Source of the DNA: Hybos culiciformis
Taxonomy: Eukaryota; Arthropoda; Insecta; Diptera; Hybotidae
DNA length: 64,000 bases
Direction of reading: 5' to 3'
Assembly (NCBI GenBank): GCA_964007475.1
Contig: OZ023274.1
Coordinates: forward strand, 78,131,303-78,195,302
The notes under the pieces are model-generated. The model was not told the DNA's origin. It worked only from the letters and a program-made list of their open reading frames with translations, and did no database searches. How positions within the stretch are numbered: position 1 is the stretch's first letter; each line of letters opens with the position of its first letter. The position numbers and the translations under genes are program-made. Shown here piece by piece: positions 21,546 to 35,380 of this stretch.

Positions 21546-24500
21546 TCAAAGAGGCATTCGAGTGAAATACAAGTCATCCTTCATTAATTTTTCTTGTTAG
21601 AATATTGTAAATTTAATTGTAGCATACTATACATATTAAATCTAACATTATATTGTTTTAATATTTTATTGCAATTTGTTTTGAAACAAAAAAAATTTTT
21701 AACAAATTGAAAAAATAAGTTTTTGAAAATAAAAATAAAAAAAAAACTAAACTCTTTTGAATATTTTAAAAAAAAATTTTTTTAGTTTAGAACTCAGCTT
21801 AAAACTTAAAAAAGAATCATACAAAATAATAAAAATAAAATATAAAAAAATAAAAAAAAACAAAAAAATCCACATATCAGAGTTAAATGAAATAAAAATT
21901 ACGAATTCTGATCACGAATCCACTTAACTTACATGAAAAAATAACTGTTTTCTTCTTTTTTTTTTTACTTTATATTTTTATTTTTGAAATAGGTTATTTT
22001 TATTCCCTTGGTTTTTACTTTTTAACTTTGTTTTGGATTCATACAAAAAAAAAAAACTATATTTTATTAATAAATCAGAAAAATAAACATTTACTTTGAC
22101 TTTGGAGGAGATCTTAGGTTTCATTCAATATACTATATGCATGCATATATGTATAATAAACATAAATAAATAAATAAATAATAATATCTACTTATAGTTA
22201 GATAAAACATTTTTTTTTTCATACATATAGTTTTAACATTGTGCACGTTTTGACTGATATTGGACAATAACAGCCCCCATATATAACTATCATAAAATTA
22301 ATGTTTATTTTTTTATTTTTATTTTTTTTTATTTTTCTTGTCTTGTACTAACTACGAATGAATGTATACATACATTTATTTTTTTATTTTGATGGGTAAC
22401 TAAACTATATATATATTGTGTAATAATATTATGACATTAGGTCAAAAGTAAAATAAATTTCTCTCAATATAATCCAGTTTATATTAAAAAATAATTTATC
22501 TAAATAACATTTTATGAATATAATATATTTTTCATAACATATAGGTAGATTAAATTCTGTGTAAGTATTATATAGTATAGTATATTATAACATGTATACA
22601 ATTTTTTTTTTTTCGAATTATTAAATAATAACTCAGTTAATCATTGTGTAAAATTAACTATATTCCTTTAACTCATAATAATGGAGAGCAAGGGTTGATC
22701 ATTAAATACTATCCAGGGAATATTGAATTTTATAATATTAATTAAAAATATTGTTTTGTAAAATTAAGTATCTATCCGTAAAAAATTGCGTTAAAAAATT
22801 CTGTATTTTTTTTTTTTTATTATTGTAAACCCTTTTTTTTATGATTTTGTTATAAGTATTTTTAAAAGTAGCCTAGTCGATACATTTTACATTTTAAAAA
22901 GAAAATAAAAAATAAAAATAAACAATAAAAATAATTAATTTTAATTTTTATATTTAAATTAAATAATTTATTTCTCTCAAAAGTTCTTTATTACTATTTG
23001 TAAGACATATCCTAGTAGTTCCACAATGTCTCTCACTTCTTCGCTTTTATATTACTAAAGAAGGTATTGCAATTCATAAAGCATAGAAGAAAAGTATTTT
23101 ATATCAAACACTACGATCTGTCAGGTTTAAAAATCAACATACTGATTCAATTCGCATAGAGATTCAATTTACATCAAGTTGTGTAAGATTTTGAATTCAT
23201 AATTGATTGTAATATTTGAATATTTATCTAAATAAGTATATTTCGCAAATTTATTTACAAGGTATAATACGCTGCATTCAAATAATAATGTTCACAGGGA
23301 ACTTCGTTTGTTTTCCAAAACATTATGAAAATATAATGAAAACCACAGAAATCCCATATGAAATTTTTTCCAAAATTATAAATATCCTTGAAAAGTTTTT
23401 AAAATTAAATTTTTGTTCCCTATCGTATTTATTTATGTACAATAACTGCGTGAAATTAAGTTGCGTGATAAAAAACTATACAATATAAAAAAATACATGA
23501 AAAAAACAAAACAAATATAAATATAATATTTGTGTAATTTGTTTTTATGAGAATTTAATTTAGCTTTAATTTTTTTTCGCAAAAAAATAAATAAATAAAA
23601 ATATATAAAAAAAAAAAATTATCTCACACACAAATTAATGTTTTAGGTATCTTTCGATATGTCGAATATTAATAATATAATATAAATATAATATTTAAAA
23701 AAAAACCCCCCTACGTTGAAATTAGAAGGATTTTCGTAACCAAAACATAATTATGAATCCTACATTACTGAGCACTTTATTCAAATGCTATCACAGCTAA
23801 TAATTACATTTTAAAAAAAAATCTGATATTTTATCTATAATAATACAGAATTATAACTTTTATCAAGTATATAGTACTTCACTCAGTAGATGGTTGAATT
23901 AATTTTAATAATTAAAACTCATCACTAAGGTGAGCATAACTATAAATTATGTATTTGAAAATAATGTTCATACATACTACATTTTTGTACACATTGATTT
24001 CTTTTTGTTCTACAAGCGTTAATGTTTCAACCAAATGTTTTATTTTACATATGCCACATGCAAAAGTTCCCTAATTCAACTTAATATCCACTTTCTCGCA
24101 TTGCTTTCAATAAACAAAAAAAATAATATAAAAAACTTTTTCGTATGTATACTATTAAAATACTGCTTGATAAAATTTTGAAAATCATAATATGTACATA
24201 TACACAAAAATTCGTCCTAATTTTTATCGTATTTTAATGGGATTTTAATTAAAAATTACTGTTGAATATCATGTATGATGGCATGAAAACAATAAATAAA
24301 TATGAAAAGAATTTTGTGTTAAAGAATATAACAAATTTCACTATATCATTTTGTTAACACAATTTCGTTCAATTTGCCACTCCTTTCCAGGAATTCAGAT
24401 ACTTAGGTATGTGATCTCTTTTTTGAACTGTAATAACGTTTTCTAAATTATATACTGCTTATATACTCTTTTTCGAAACCTCAATATCAATAGTATTGAT

Positions 24501-25274
24501 AAGCTACACGAACTTAATACCGAGATGTTATCCCTTCCTAATGTACGAATAGAAAAACCAAAAAGGCTAAACTTTTAAGATCTACTACTGAATTATCTCT
24601 ACAAAAATAAGAATTGCGGCTTAATGGAGTCGTGGACATTGTTACAGTCTGAGGCGGTAGACTAGTTCGTAAAGCACCAGTTGGAGGAAACATCAGCAAC
24701 CTTGCCTAAGTTAACAACCCAACATCTGTATATGAAGCGTTATCCGAGGTTCGGGTGTCGATACCTTTTTTTTTCGACAAATAATACAAAGAATTTTAGA
24801 AATTTTTATTCATATTATGTATTAAAATGATTTAAATATAAGCTTATTTCCTTAATTGTAAAATAGGTAAACAAAAATCCTTTTTTTAACATTTTTTAAG
24901 GAAGTTTTTAAACTTTAGCTTTTAACAAATTTCATTTAAAAAATAGAATCAAGCACATATTTTTTAGTCAAAATAAATGAAATTTTAATGTTAACTTTTT
25001 GTTACCATTTCAAAATAAAATATTAATTCAAAAATATATATATATTTATAAACAAAATAATTGATAGTATTAATTCTTGTGTTTTTTTTTTGTTTCTTTA
25101 TACATTTTCAAGCACGTTTACATTGTAAATAATGTTGTGTTTCCATTTCTTTTTTGCAAATATTATAATCATATGTATTAAAAATGTTTACCGACACCAA
25201 ATAACGTTATTTATTACAATATATGATAATAATAACAAGTAATTCATTCATGCAATAGATTTGAACTTATTAAA

Positions 25275-25680
25275 TTCTTTATATTAATTTCGTCGAATTG
25301 ATTGTCTCCGAATTTAAGAAATTACAATTGAACCACTTCCCAGCATCCAATTGGAATGAAATTTTGCACATTGATTTCAAGCACTGAAAAAATAGCTTTA
25401 TTTTCTGTATGTTTTTTGCTATGTACATAGTTGAAATCGATCTAGTGAATGACGTTATCAAAATTTGTTTTTTGCCTGTAACAAGGAAAAATATCTCATA
25501 CTTATTATTTTTAATATATCTGTTCATATGATTATAGCTATATTTCTCACAAAAATTTCAAAAACTCATATTCTATAAAAAAAATATTTTTTGTTATTTA
25601 TTTTTCACTAGAAAATACAATAAAAATTATTATTTTCGATTAACAAGTTTTGCTACAATTCATTTACTATATATTTTTGG
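25275..25680 (-). repeat. Dispersed repeat family D, copy 4 (longest)
   Basis: The reverse complement runs TTGTAGCAAAACTTG, GTGAAAAATAAATAAC, ATGAGTTTTTGAAATTTTTG, ATAGCTATAATC, ATGAACAGATATATTAAAAA, CATTCACTAGATCGATTT and then a tail with GATGCTGGGAAGTGG. It joins the blocks seen separately in copies 2, 3 and 6, showing they are one family of at least about 400 bp. Confidence 0.55.
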
Positions 25681-28630
25681 ACGACTTATTATATGTATTT
25701 AATAATAAATGTCAGATTTTGAGGACATATTATCAGAAAATTTCAGTTATAACTTTACAGCTAATTTTCCATCGAGTTTTTTTTATTCAGTGCACGTTTC
25801 TAATTTTCCAAAAATTTCAAAAATAGTTTATATTTCATAAAAATTTAAGAATAACTGAGGCGTAATGTGGAATAGATTTTACTCCTTAAAAGATCAGTAG
25901 GAATCAAACCAGAAATTGGTTCGAATCGCATTCATAGTACAAAAAAAAATTTACAAAAGTTTAAACTCAATATTTTTCATGTAAAATTTTCAAGATTATA
26001 TTTTGCACAATTGAAATTCAAATCCAATATACAAATGATCCAACAACATTTAAAAACTTAACTTTATATATTAACTAAATTCATTCATAATTTATCTTAA
26101 TGAACATTTATTACAAAATTGTCTACATTATTATTAATAATGGAAACTAATGACAATTTTTATATATGATAAACATTGACTGGCACACACATCTTTTATA
26201 CATCATAAGCCTTTTAATATTATGTGGGTACCTTTAAATTTCATTTAAAATCACGATTTCGGAATGAATATTAATTTTATTTGTACTTAGCGGTATATGT
26301 ATATATACAGATATACTATACATTATTAAACATTTTATAATATTTTACTCATATACATTACATTATATATTTATACTATACAGATATTTGGAATTAATAA
26401 AATAATAAATATACATTGTTATTATGATACACGATTAATTCATGGGTGATAATAATATTTAAGATAAAAATTTAGTTCGTCTAATCTAATTTATTTGTAT
26501 GAACAAATTTATTTAATTTTTACCAATGTCGTTCACTCCAACTGAATCACTGGAGATGAACATGAAAAATGTACAAACTTCTTTTTTGAAAAATGAAAAA
26601 ATGTATGTGAGTAATGTGAGAAAATTCCTCAGAATGTCATTCCAACAGAAAACGCTTAAACCATATTCTACAATCTATATATTTTAGAAATAAACTAAAA
26701 ATACCTTATTCATATTTTTAAGTACAATATATCCAAATTTATTTCATTTTATTATATTCTTAATGCTTATTTTGTATTTCGTTTGAAAAGTATACACAAA
26801 AACATCATAAAATATTTGTTTAATATTTTTCTTAGTACTACTACTACTACTTATCTTACCTTATAACTATCTAGTTATTTTCTCCTTTTTTTTTTTTTTA
26901 CATTCATTCTGGGAAACAAAACAATTTCGAGTAAATAACGACAAAAAATCTTTCTACCGCAATAAGTAAAATTATTTTCTTGAAAAAAAAAAAAAAAAAA
27001 ACAAAATCTAATGAATTTAAAATATTTAGGTCAAAACTTCTGAGTTAAAAATAAATATTATAAAAAAAAAAAATAGAAAAAAAAATTTCTGAATAACTAA
27101 ATATTTGCAAAAAAAAAAAAAACAAATTTTTTTAAGTCTAAATCAAACTTTTTAGTATTTCATGAAATTTTAATGCAAGGAAAAATTGCAATACACTACA
27201 CTTAAATAAAATAAAATAAAAAATAGGATATTCAACCAAAAAAAAAAAAAATTAAACAGAAAAAAATATTTGCTTGAATTAAATTTTTGTATATGACTTT
27301 CTTTTATTTTTTTTATTTTCTTTTTTATTTTCTTTTTTTGAATAGAATAATCCTTAAAGTTCATAAAATATTTTCCCTCCAAAAATAAATTTTAACTAAA
27401 AAAAAAAAAAAAATTAGGATCTTACATTGCATCATAAATAACATCAAAAAAAAAAAAAAAGCTTAAAAGCAATTTCAGAAACATGAGATTTAAGGCGCAC
27501 AGAAGTAGGTATATGAACCTATTTAAAAATTTCATTTTTTTTTTTTTTCATTATCTGGAGGACTACTAAACGAAAATAAAAAAAAAAAATAACTTCTAGC
27601 ATTCATAATTTGGTATTATGAAGCTTAACCAGTTATCTCTAGCTTTTAAAAACAAAATTAACAAGAGAAAATACAAAAAATAAACGTATAATTGCCAAAT
27701 TATAAAATCTTCGTATTTCTTCATTGAGCCTTTAATTAAACAGAATAATTGTATTTGTCTGTAAATTATTGTGTTATATATCTTTGGGAATTATCTAATT
27801 TTGGGCTAAATTTCTTTTGTGAGGGCGGGGATTCAAGTTTAATTTATATGTTGTCAACTTAAATTAAATCTGTGTTCTATATGACATGACACACCCAGGT
27901 GTCTTCTTCTTCTTCTTCTTTTGCTAATAATCAAGTATTTGTTAGAAATTCTGCTATTGAGGAGGACACATTATTTATACTGTAACAAACAAAAATAGTA
28001 CAAGAAAAGGAATTGAATTTTTTGAATATTTGGAACAAAAAATGTTTGAATATACACATATTCGCCATTCTCTTTTTCGCCAACCGTATATTTTAATTTG
28101 AAAAAATATGTATCTTTTGCTATTAAAATTCTAAATTATAATTAATAGACCGGAATATGGGTTAACCATAAATACTTATAATTATTTATTTTTTTTTTTA
28201 CAAATTATTCTCTTCACATTATCGACGCTATTATTTTATATATAATAAAATTGAATATTATGCGAAAATATTCAATGTGTTATATTCAATGATGTCCCTT
28301 CAGATGCATATTTAATAGTATCCGTTGGTTTATTTTAATTTCAATTTTTTTTTTTATTTATTTTTTTTTTTAACTTTATCACCATTTTGTGTGTGTACAA
28401 ATTGAATTATTTATCTAAATAAGAGCTGATAATTTAATTTATTTATAATCTAATGTTATTTTATTTCCTCAATAAATCCAAATTAATTTTAAAATTTTAT
28501 TAAATTATTTTTTGTTAACAGTTTCAAAGGAATTTTTTATGTTAACTAAAAAATTGCCCTTTAAAAAATTAACATGTTTAATTAGGTAAGGAAAAAATAT
28601 ATTCAATTATCGTTATAAGCATATATAATA

Positions 28631-29705
28631 GGGGGTTGGACATTTGTCCGCGGGACATTTGTCCGCGATTTGTTTTTGTATCGCGGACATAAAAATGACA
28701 TTTGTCCGCGATTCAAAATGTCTTTTGCCCGCGATAAAAATTAATCGCGGACAAATGACATTTTGCAAAATGACATTTGTCCGCTAAAAATCTGAAAAAT
28801 CAATCGCGGACAAATGACATTTTGCAAAATGACATTTGTCCGCAAAAAGTTAAAAAATCAATCGCGGACAAATGACATTTTGCAAAATGACATTTGTCCG
28901 CTAAAAATTAAAAAAAGCAATCGCGGACAAATGACATTTTGGAAAATGACATATGTCCGCTAAAAATTTGAGGCTAAAGTGCAGATGACGTGAACCAATC
29001 AGAATCGGCACAACAAGAGAGGGTGGTGGGTGGCGGCGGGCGGGCGGGTGGACTGGTGGTTGGTCAGTGGGATTTGCGGCGTCAGCCGCAAATCCCACTG
29101 ACCAACCACCAGTCCACCCACCCGCCCGCCGCCCCCCACCACCCTCTCTTTAAGGGGCAAATCGGGCAAAAAAAAAAAAATTGCATATACAAAATGTATG
29201 AACAATTTGGGGGGACTCTACCCCTCTTCCCTTTTCCAAGCTTCAGACGATTCTGAGTGGTTCACGTAATCTGCAGTATCTCCAAAATTGAAAAATCAAT
29301 CGCGGACAAATGACATTTTGCAAAATGACATTTGTCCGCTAAAAAAACTGAAAAATCAATCGCGGACAAATGACATTTTGCAAAATGACATTTGTCCGCT
29401 AAAAATTAAAAATTTCAATCGCGGACAAATGACATTTTGCAAAATGACATTTGTCCGCTAAAAATTCGAAAAATCAATCGCGGACAAATGACATTTTGCA
29501 AAATGACATTTGTCCGCTAAAGTTAGAAAATTCAATCGCGGACAAATGTCATTTTGCAAAATGTCATTTGTCCGCTAATTTTGGGACATTTGTCCGCGGC
29601 GGACCAATGTCATTTTACAATCGCGGACAAATGACATTTTGCAAAATGACATTTGTCCGCGAAGTTTTCCATACAAATTTCATCGCGGACAAATGTCACG
29701 GCGCC
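28631..29705. mobile_element. Word-array foldback element E2, with 9-bp TSD
   Basis: A 1075-bp non-coding element flanked by an exact 9-bp duplication TATATAATA (28622-28630 and 29706-29714). Each end has an 8-nt leader (GGGGGTTG on the left, GGCGCCGT on the right read inward) followed directly by GACATTTGTCCGCG. The arms hold ten copies (four left, six right) of a near-palindromic unit of about 38 bp starting GCGGACAAATGACATTTTGC, with one mismatched pair per hairpin, spaced by AT-rich linkers of about 20 bp. A second inverted pair (GACGTGAACCA near 28988 and TGGTTCACGT near 29257) surrounds a GC-rich core hairpin. The 9-bp duplication and foldback form resemble Mutator-like or FB-type elements, but no transposase is present, so the superfamily is an inference. 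Confidence 0.85.
29015..29150. repeat. GC-rich 66-bp hairpin core with G-quadruplex motif
   Basis: The arms at 29015-29080 and 29085-29150 pair over 66 bp with two mismatches around a 4-nt loop, GTCA. The arm contains GAGAGGGTGGTGGG, GGCGGCGGGCGGGCGGG and GACTGGTGGTTGGTCAGTGG. Five G3 runs within about 30 bases satisfy a G-quadruplex pattern, and because the block is palindromic both strands carry it. Its composition is wholly unlike the surrounding DNA. One arm recurs at 6521-6582. Confidence 0.9.
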
Positions 29706-32700
29706 TATATAATACACAAATATAACAAGATTACCAGATACCAGAAAATAAAAAAATACCCAGATTACCAGATATAAGAAAAATTAAAAAAAATAAACCA
29801 AAGCAACAACTTTAGAACGAATACACAGACTAGGTTTTAACAAACAAAAAAATTTAAATCGAATACCCAAATATATGAAAAATAAAAAAGAGCTTCATCG
29901 AAAAAGTTTATATAAATTTAAATATATAAATATGTATATTAGTAAGTTTACCAAAGCTATGTAGTAAAGTTGTACATACATAATATCCACATTTAACTAT
30001 GATATGGTTCATATTTTTATAATTTCATAGAACACTTTTTATCGAAAATAATTTTGATTAATTATTATTTCTAGGAACTTTGAGGTAAATTTTTTTTATT
30101 ATTACTAAAAATAAATATTTTGTTAATTATTATTTTTAAACCAGAAAATTTAATTAAATTTATAAATAAATTTATTTTTCACATCATCAACAATCATATC
30201 ATCAATAAAGTAAAATTGCTATAAAAGATTTGAATTTGTAAAATTTTGAATAATTTGAAAACGATTTTGGAGAAAATGTCTTAAATAAACTTCATAAATT
30301 CTGAGAAAACCGTACATAATCTACGATTAAATTAACAATTTTTCAACTTAACTAATTATTAAAATTTTCCTTTCCTTCGGTTAGGCAATAATTTAAGATC
30401 TATCATAATATTTTTAGAATCAATTGTAAGACGATACAGGTAAAATAAGTCCCGTCATCAACGAAATAATTGCTCATACTCATAATATCAATGTAATGTT
30501 TAATTTTCATTTTCATATACTATGTACGTACAGACTTTGCGTATGTATGCATGGCAGAAATAACCAATGTTACATACTTATGTTTTATGTATCTTAAAAA
30601 TGATTCCATCGCATAAAAAATGTTTTTTTTTTTGTAATATTAGAAATTATTTATATAAAAATTCAATAAAAATATGCGATAGGTATTTGTTTAAAAAAAA
30701 AAACTCAAATATTCTTTATGCAAATTCCATTTAAATTCAATTAACGTAAAATATTAGTCAATAAAAAATTTTTGATCTCTCGATAAAATAATATAAATCG
30801 TTGTAATATTTATTAGTAGGTACTAAATTTATTATTAAGTACCAATTTCAGACAGAAACGTGGTTAAGTATAACTGCATAAAAAGTTTAGGTTTTAAAAG
30901 AAATTTTTGTGAAACATTATAAAAGATGTGTCGGTCAGAAATTGCATACCTATAATTATAGCGTAACTAAAAACTTATGTTAAATTAATATAAATTTATA
31001 ATTATTTTTCAAACTAAACATATTATTAATATATTTTAATTATACATACTTTTATAGGGAATCTATATAAGTTAAATTAAATATTATATCAATTTTATAA
31101 ATTATATGAAAAATTCAATAAATTGCATCAGGTGGTGAATTTTCCGCTCATAATCTGGTAATATATAAATTACAGTGAATTTTAAATAAATTGATAAAAC
31201 ATTTTTTGGCAATAATAACCAAAATACCATAAATTATTTAAAGAATTCAATTTAAATTCAAATAAAACTAAACAAAAAAAAAAACATATTACAGTGTGTA
31301 GATATTTTCTGTAAAACTTCTGTACGTAATAAATAATGTGAATTTATGTTTGCTTTGGCTGAAAAAAAAAAACATTATGCAGATAAACACTAGAAACTAG
31401 GAAAAAAAAGTGTTAAAATAACTAGAAAAAAATAGTTATCATCAATTTATATATTTATAAATATGATAAAACTTGAATTTAATTGTGGTTCATATAAAAA
31501 ATATTTTCTAAAAAATTTTAATCTAAAAAGTATATCATTCTCATTCATTGTATATAATAATCTAACCGCACTTTACACAGAAAGCTTCATCATCAGATTA
31601 ATTGATTTTGAAATTGAAAAAAAATGCAAACAAAATATTTTAAAATTTAAAATTTTTAGAATAGTGAATATTTTGAATTTTGCAAGTAAATGATGGATAT
31701 TATGGTTCACAGAAAAAAAAAAGTGTGTTTTTGATAGCTCTCAGTTTATATAAACTAAACCCTGATTTTGAGTTTTTTGTTCATCGAATTCTCGAAAATA
31801 AGTTTAACGTAGACTAAAATTTATGCGGGGTATGTGTCTAAGGATGCAAACTTCATGCTCCACAGTATTTAGATATATTCCTAACAACATTGTAATTTTG
31901 CAATATTTTTAAAATAAATTATATTTTGCTATGATTTATTTTATTATTATTACTTTGTTGAATTTATATTTTTTTATTTATTTTTTTCTCATTCTTCACG
32001 TAATATTTTTTTATTTACATCCATATGTTCAAGATGAAGAAACTAAAAAATAAATAGTATAAACAAAAAATTATACTTGGATGAAAATGTATGAAACAAT
32101 ATAATAGTACTTTATGATATTATACTTTCGAATATTCTTTTCTACTTAAATAAAATTGTTTTTTTATTATTTGTACATTATTTTATTTTATAATATTCAT
32201 AAATATAATTGTATATAATATATATTTTGAGCACACATAGGTATTGCGGTCCTTAGATATATATTTAAATAAAAAATATAGAAAATTGGATTAAACATAA
32301 TAATTCCCAGATTTTTTTTTGCATTCGAAAAAATTAAAAAAAAAAAAAAATTCAATGAATTCAATTTATTATTTATTTTGAATGTATAGTTAATATTAAA
32401 AGTGTTATCAATTTCATTATACTGTAATTGATTTTAATAGGTAGACAATTTGCATAGTCAACAACCCTTAAAACATCGAAATTATCGCATCATCAAAAAA
32501 TTTATTGATAAAAAAAAAATATTATTTCATTTGTTTTATTTTATTTTTATTTTTTTTAAACAATTTGTACATGTTGTTATTATATGCTTATGTAATAAAA
32601 TTGTTTGAGGTGTACCGATAAAAATTTTTTATATTGATAGTGTTTTTGGGAGCGCTGATTTCTATTCGAAAAATCTGAAATGTAAAATTTATGCCAAACT

Positions 32701-34404
32701 TGACAGAAATACATAATAAAAAAATATATTTTTATCTTTTTTTTTTTTTTCAAAATTAGGAAAATGAAATATAATAACTATAATTAGAATACTTACCATT
32801 CCTCCTCAAATATAATTTTGCAATTAGGTTTCAATTAAAAACACAAATTTCAAAGAATAATTGTTCCAAGTATATTGATCCCCAAATTCCATTCAATTAA
32901 AAATATAATTTCTTTGTCTTAAAATTGAATAAAATAATTATAATTGGGCCTAAATTTAATAAAACATTCATTAATTGAAATTTTATGGAATTTTAATTTT
33001 ATTCAAATTTTTGTATTAACACAGACCATTAATAAAATGTTAATTATGTTTCACTTATTTGATACGGCTACTTTTACTTTAAATAATTTTAGAATTTTAG
33101 TTAAAAAACAATTAATAAATTAATAAATACTATAATTAAAAGCATTCACGCGAACAACTGTTGTTGCATCTGAGGTTCATTTCAGGCTGACTTAATCGAT
33201 CCGACAAGATTAATAACCCAACAGACATCCTTCTCCTTCTACCTCTTATACATATTTTTTTTTTAAGAATGAGAAGTATATGATATTATATGAATGAACA
33301 GTAATAGAGAAAGGCTTTTTCTCTTAAAATTAATAATTACGTTACAATTACTTAGTTGGTATTATGGAACACTTTACGTCAGTTTTAATATTACACCACA
33401 CTTTTTGTTTTTTAATTTAATTTGTAATTTTAAAAGATATATTTTGCTTAGTTATATATTTAATATTTTTATTTAATTTCCGTCACATCTATTTCAGGGC
33501 TCCATGAATTTGGACCACGTGAATTTTGCCAGGTTTTTTTTTTGTGACAGGTTTTTTTTTTTTTCAAAAGCTTACATTCTGAACTTGGGTATTACGTAAC
33601 GCATAACGGCAGATACATTTAAAAAGCATTGAATGTCTGTGTAATGAAGGAAAGTGTCTACAATCTTTGTTGCAAACCCATCGCTGCGATAGAGAAGTAA
33701 AAAATGTATACAATATCAACCTTTTTTAATTTTATAAGTATAGTCAGGAATTATATTTAATTTTAGTTTTTCGTAGTTCATATTTATGCGTAAAATTTTA
33801 TGTTTATGTTGATCTCTAGTGATTCTAAAATAAGATAACTTCTTTATTTTGTTTTATCTTGGTAATTAAAAAAAAAAAAAAGCTTATCGCCGGCAAAAAA
33901 TTAGTCCTACCTCAAATTCATATTAATTTTTAGTATAATTTTTACACAGTATAATATAGCAACTGAAATGTTTTCAAATATAAAATAATTATAAAACACG
34001 TCATTTTAGCAATGTTTTTCTTTAATTACATATTCAAAATACCTGCTAATTATACATTCAGTTCATCAGAAATGGTAAAAAAAAAAAATTTACTATCGTT
34101 TTTAATGAATCAACTGGTGGTATATCTTATAAAAGTAATAGGGTGTAAAAGAAAATGTTCATCAATATTTTAAAATGAAATCTGTTCAATGTATTTGATT
34201 AAAATTTTTAATTTCTTACAAAAACAAAAAATGTCAAATTTCTCATTTTTAATTGTTTTTTTTAACTATTTAAAAGGTTTTTATACTTCTAAGGTCCCCT
34301 TTTAATCTAGCTCCGACATATCTAACTTTTATTCTCGACGTTATCAGAAATGTAAAATACTGGTTTAGGCTTATACTGAAGCCGCATAATATAATTTATG
34401 AATT

Positions 34405-34525
34405 CAAAAAAATGCTCGGTGGAGACAAAATAGAAAGATTATAATTAAAACTGCGTTTTTTTTTGTGGCCTAAAATCTTACGTCGAAATTTTACGCCTAA
34501 TAATTCGTCCAAAAATGTATAATAA
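34405..34525 (+). repeat. Dispersed repeat family D, copy 5 (partial)
   Basis: Shares AGAAAGATTATAATTAAAAC and a later AATTCGTCC-type block with the 5' half of copy 1 (about 3028-3120). Only this part of the family is recognisable. Confidence 0.4.
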
Positions 34526-34591
34526 ATAAATCATACCCAAAATTACAACATAAGAATCATAGTTTTTATTTTTTGAAGTGAAACTTCTTTA

Positions 34592-34661
34592 GAGGCATTG
34601 TGATTGAGGCATTGTGATTGAGGCATTGTGATTGAGGCATTGTGATTGAGGCATTGTGATT
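34592..34661. repeat. 14-bp tandem repeat, five perfect copies
   Basis: GAGGCATTGTGATT is repeated five times without a mismatch. Perfect identity indicates recent expansion. It is followed almost at once by the 22-bp array. Confidence 0.95.
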
Positions 34662-34665
34662 GAGC

Positions 34666-34729
34666 ATTATTGTCAAAAAATGAAACGATTATTGTCAAAA
34701 AATGAAACGATTATTGTCAAAAAAAAAGG
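34666..34729. repeat. 22-bp tandem repeat, about three copies
   Basis: The unit ATTATTGTCAAAAAATGAAA plus CG occurs at 34666 and 34688, with a partial third from 34710. The third copy runs into a poly-A stretch. Confidence 0.9.
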
Positions 34730-35070
34730 AAAAAAAAAGAAAAAATTTATGTGTCAGCTGATGATAAAACTGACAGCCGCTAACAACTTAATGAAGCTTA
34801 TCAGCGTAATAACCTACTCTATTTTTTATTATTATTTTTTATTATTTATTATTAATTAAAGTCGAAAATACTAATTTTTTTTTTCGATTGAAAGGGAAAT
34901 TTATTTTAAACAATAATAAAGAAAATATTTCATTTATTAATTATTAGTGCTAATTTTCAAAAAGTTTTTGGAATACAAATATGTATTCTGAATAAAAATG
35001 TTCCACATGCACCTATTTTGTAGATAATTTATTTTTGATATTCATTTTTCTTAATGTAATTTTTTTTAGT

Positions 35071-35380
35071 TTGTTAGTGTAATTTATTTTTGACAATTAA
35101 TTACACTAATAAAATGCAGGAGGAATATTTTTATTACAATTACTTTTCGGAAGAAATACTAATGTCAAATTTTGCAGGCATATTTGAAAATGCTCTTTTA
35201 ACTAAAACAGATTTTTTTTTTTGAAGTAATTTGAAATTGAGTTGTTAGTATAAATTATTTTTGCCATTAAATTCCATTAATGCAATGCATGTAGAATATT
35301 TTTATTCCAATTCCTTTTCAGAAGAAGTACTAATAAACATGAAATTGTTCAGGCATTTTTAAAAAGCGAGTTAAAAAGTT
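35071..35380. repeat. Diverged 171-bp tandem duplication
   Basis: Two copies start TTGTTAGTGTAATTTATTTT (35071) and TTGTTAGTATAAATTATTTT (35242). They stay alignable through a GAATATTTTTATT block, a CTTTTCRGAAGAA block and CAGGCAT. Substitutions and small gaps make this an old duplication. No coding frame is preserved. Confidence 0.7.

Larger units (their letters stand above)
20381..28621. other. Long non-coding AT-rich stretch
   Basis: About 8.2 kb without a supportable gene. It holds two reversed copies of dispersed family D (about 21330-21545 and 25275-25680), a TCTG-type microsatellite (about 21505-21530), a short (CTT)n run near 27905 and many poly-A/T tracts, especially 26880-27600. 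A 90-residue frame at 23216-23488 has no recognisable feature. Confidence 0.6.

Noticed and set aside
23216..23488. 90-residue frame
   Set aside because: Ile/Asn/Lys/Tyr-rich, as expected by chance in AT-rich DNA; no motif, signal peptide or splice context.
24640..24775. GC-richer block ending in GAGGTTCGGGTGTCGATACC and a T-run, like a tRNA-derived SINE; it shares about 14 bp with 33210-33224
   Set aside because: The B-box match is imperfect, no A-box was found at the right distance, and the two loci share too little to form a family.
28901..29256. Overlapping Pro/Gly/His-rich frames on both strands
   Set aside because: Produced by the GC-rich 66-bp palindrome; both strands read almost the same sequence.
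28741..29660. CRISPR-like regular repeats with spacers (also at 38540-39060)
   Set aside because: Units are near-palindromic, spacers are AT-rich linkers related to one another, the block has foldback ends and a target duplication, and the sequence is eukaryotic.
29451..29777. 108-residue frame with CHFAKCH-like repeats, looking slightly like a metal-binding protein
   Set aside because: Direct translation of the GACATTTTGCAAAATGACAT units of foldback E2.
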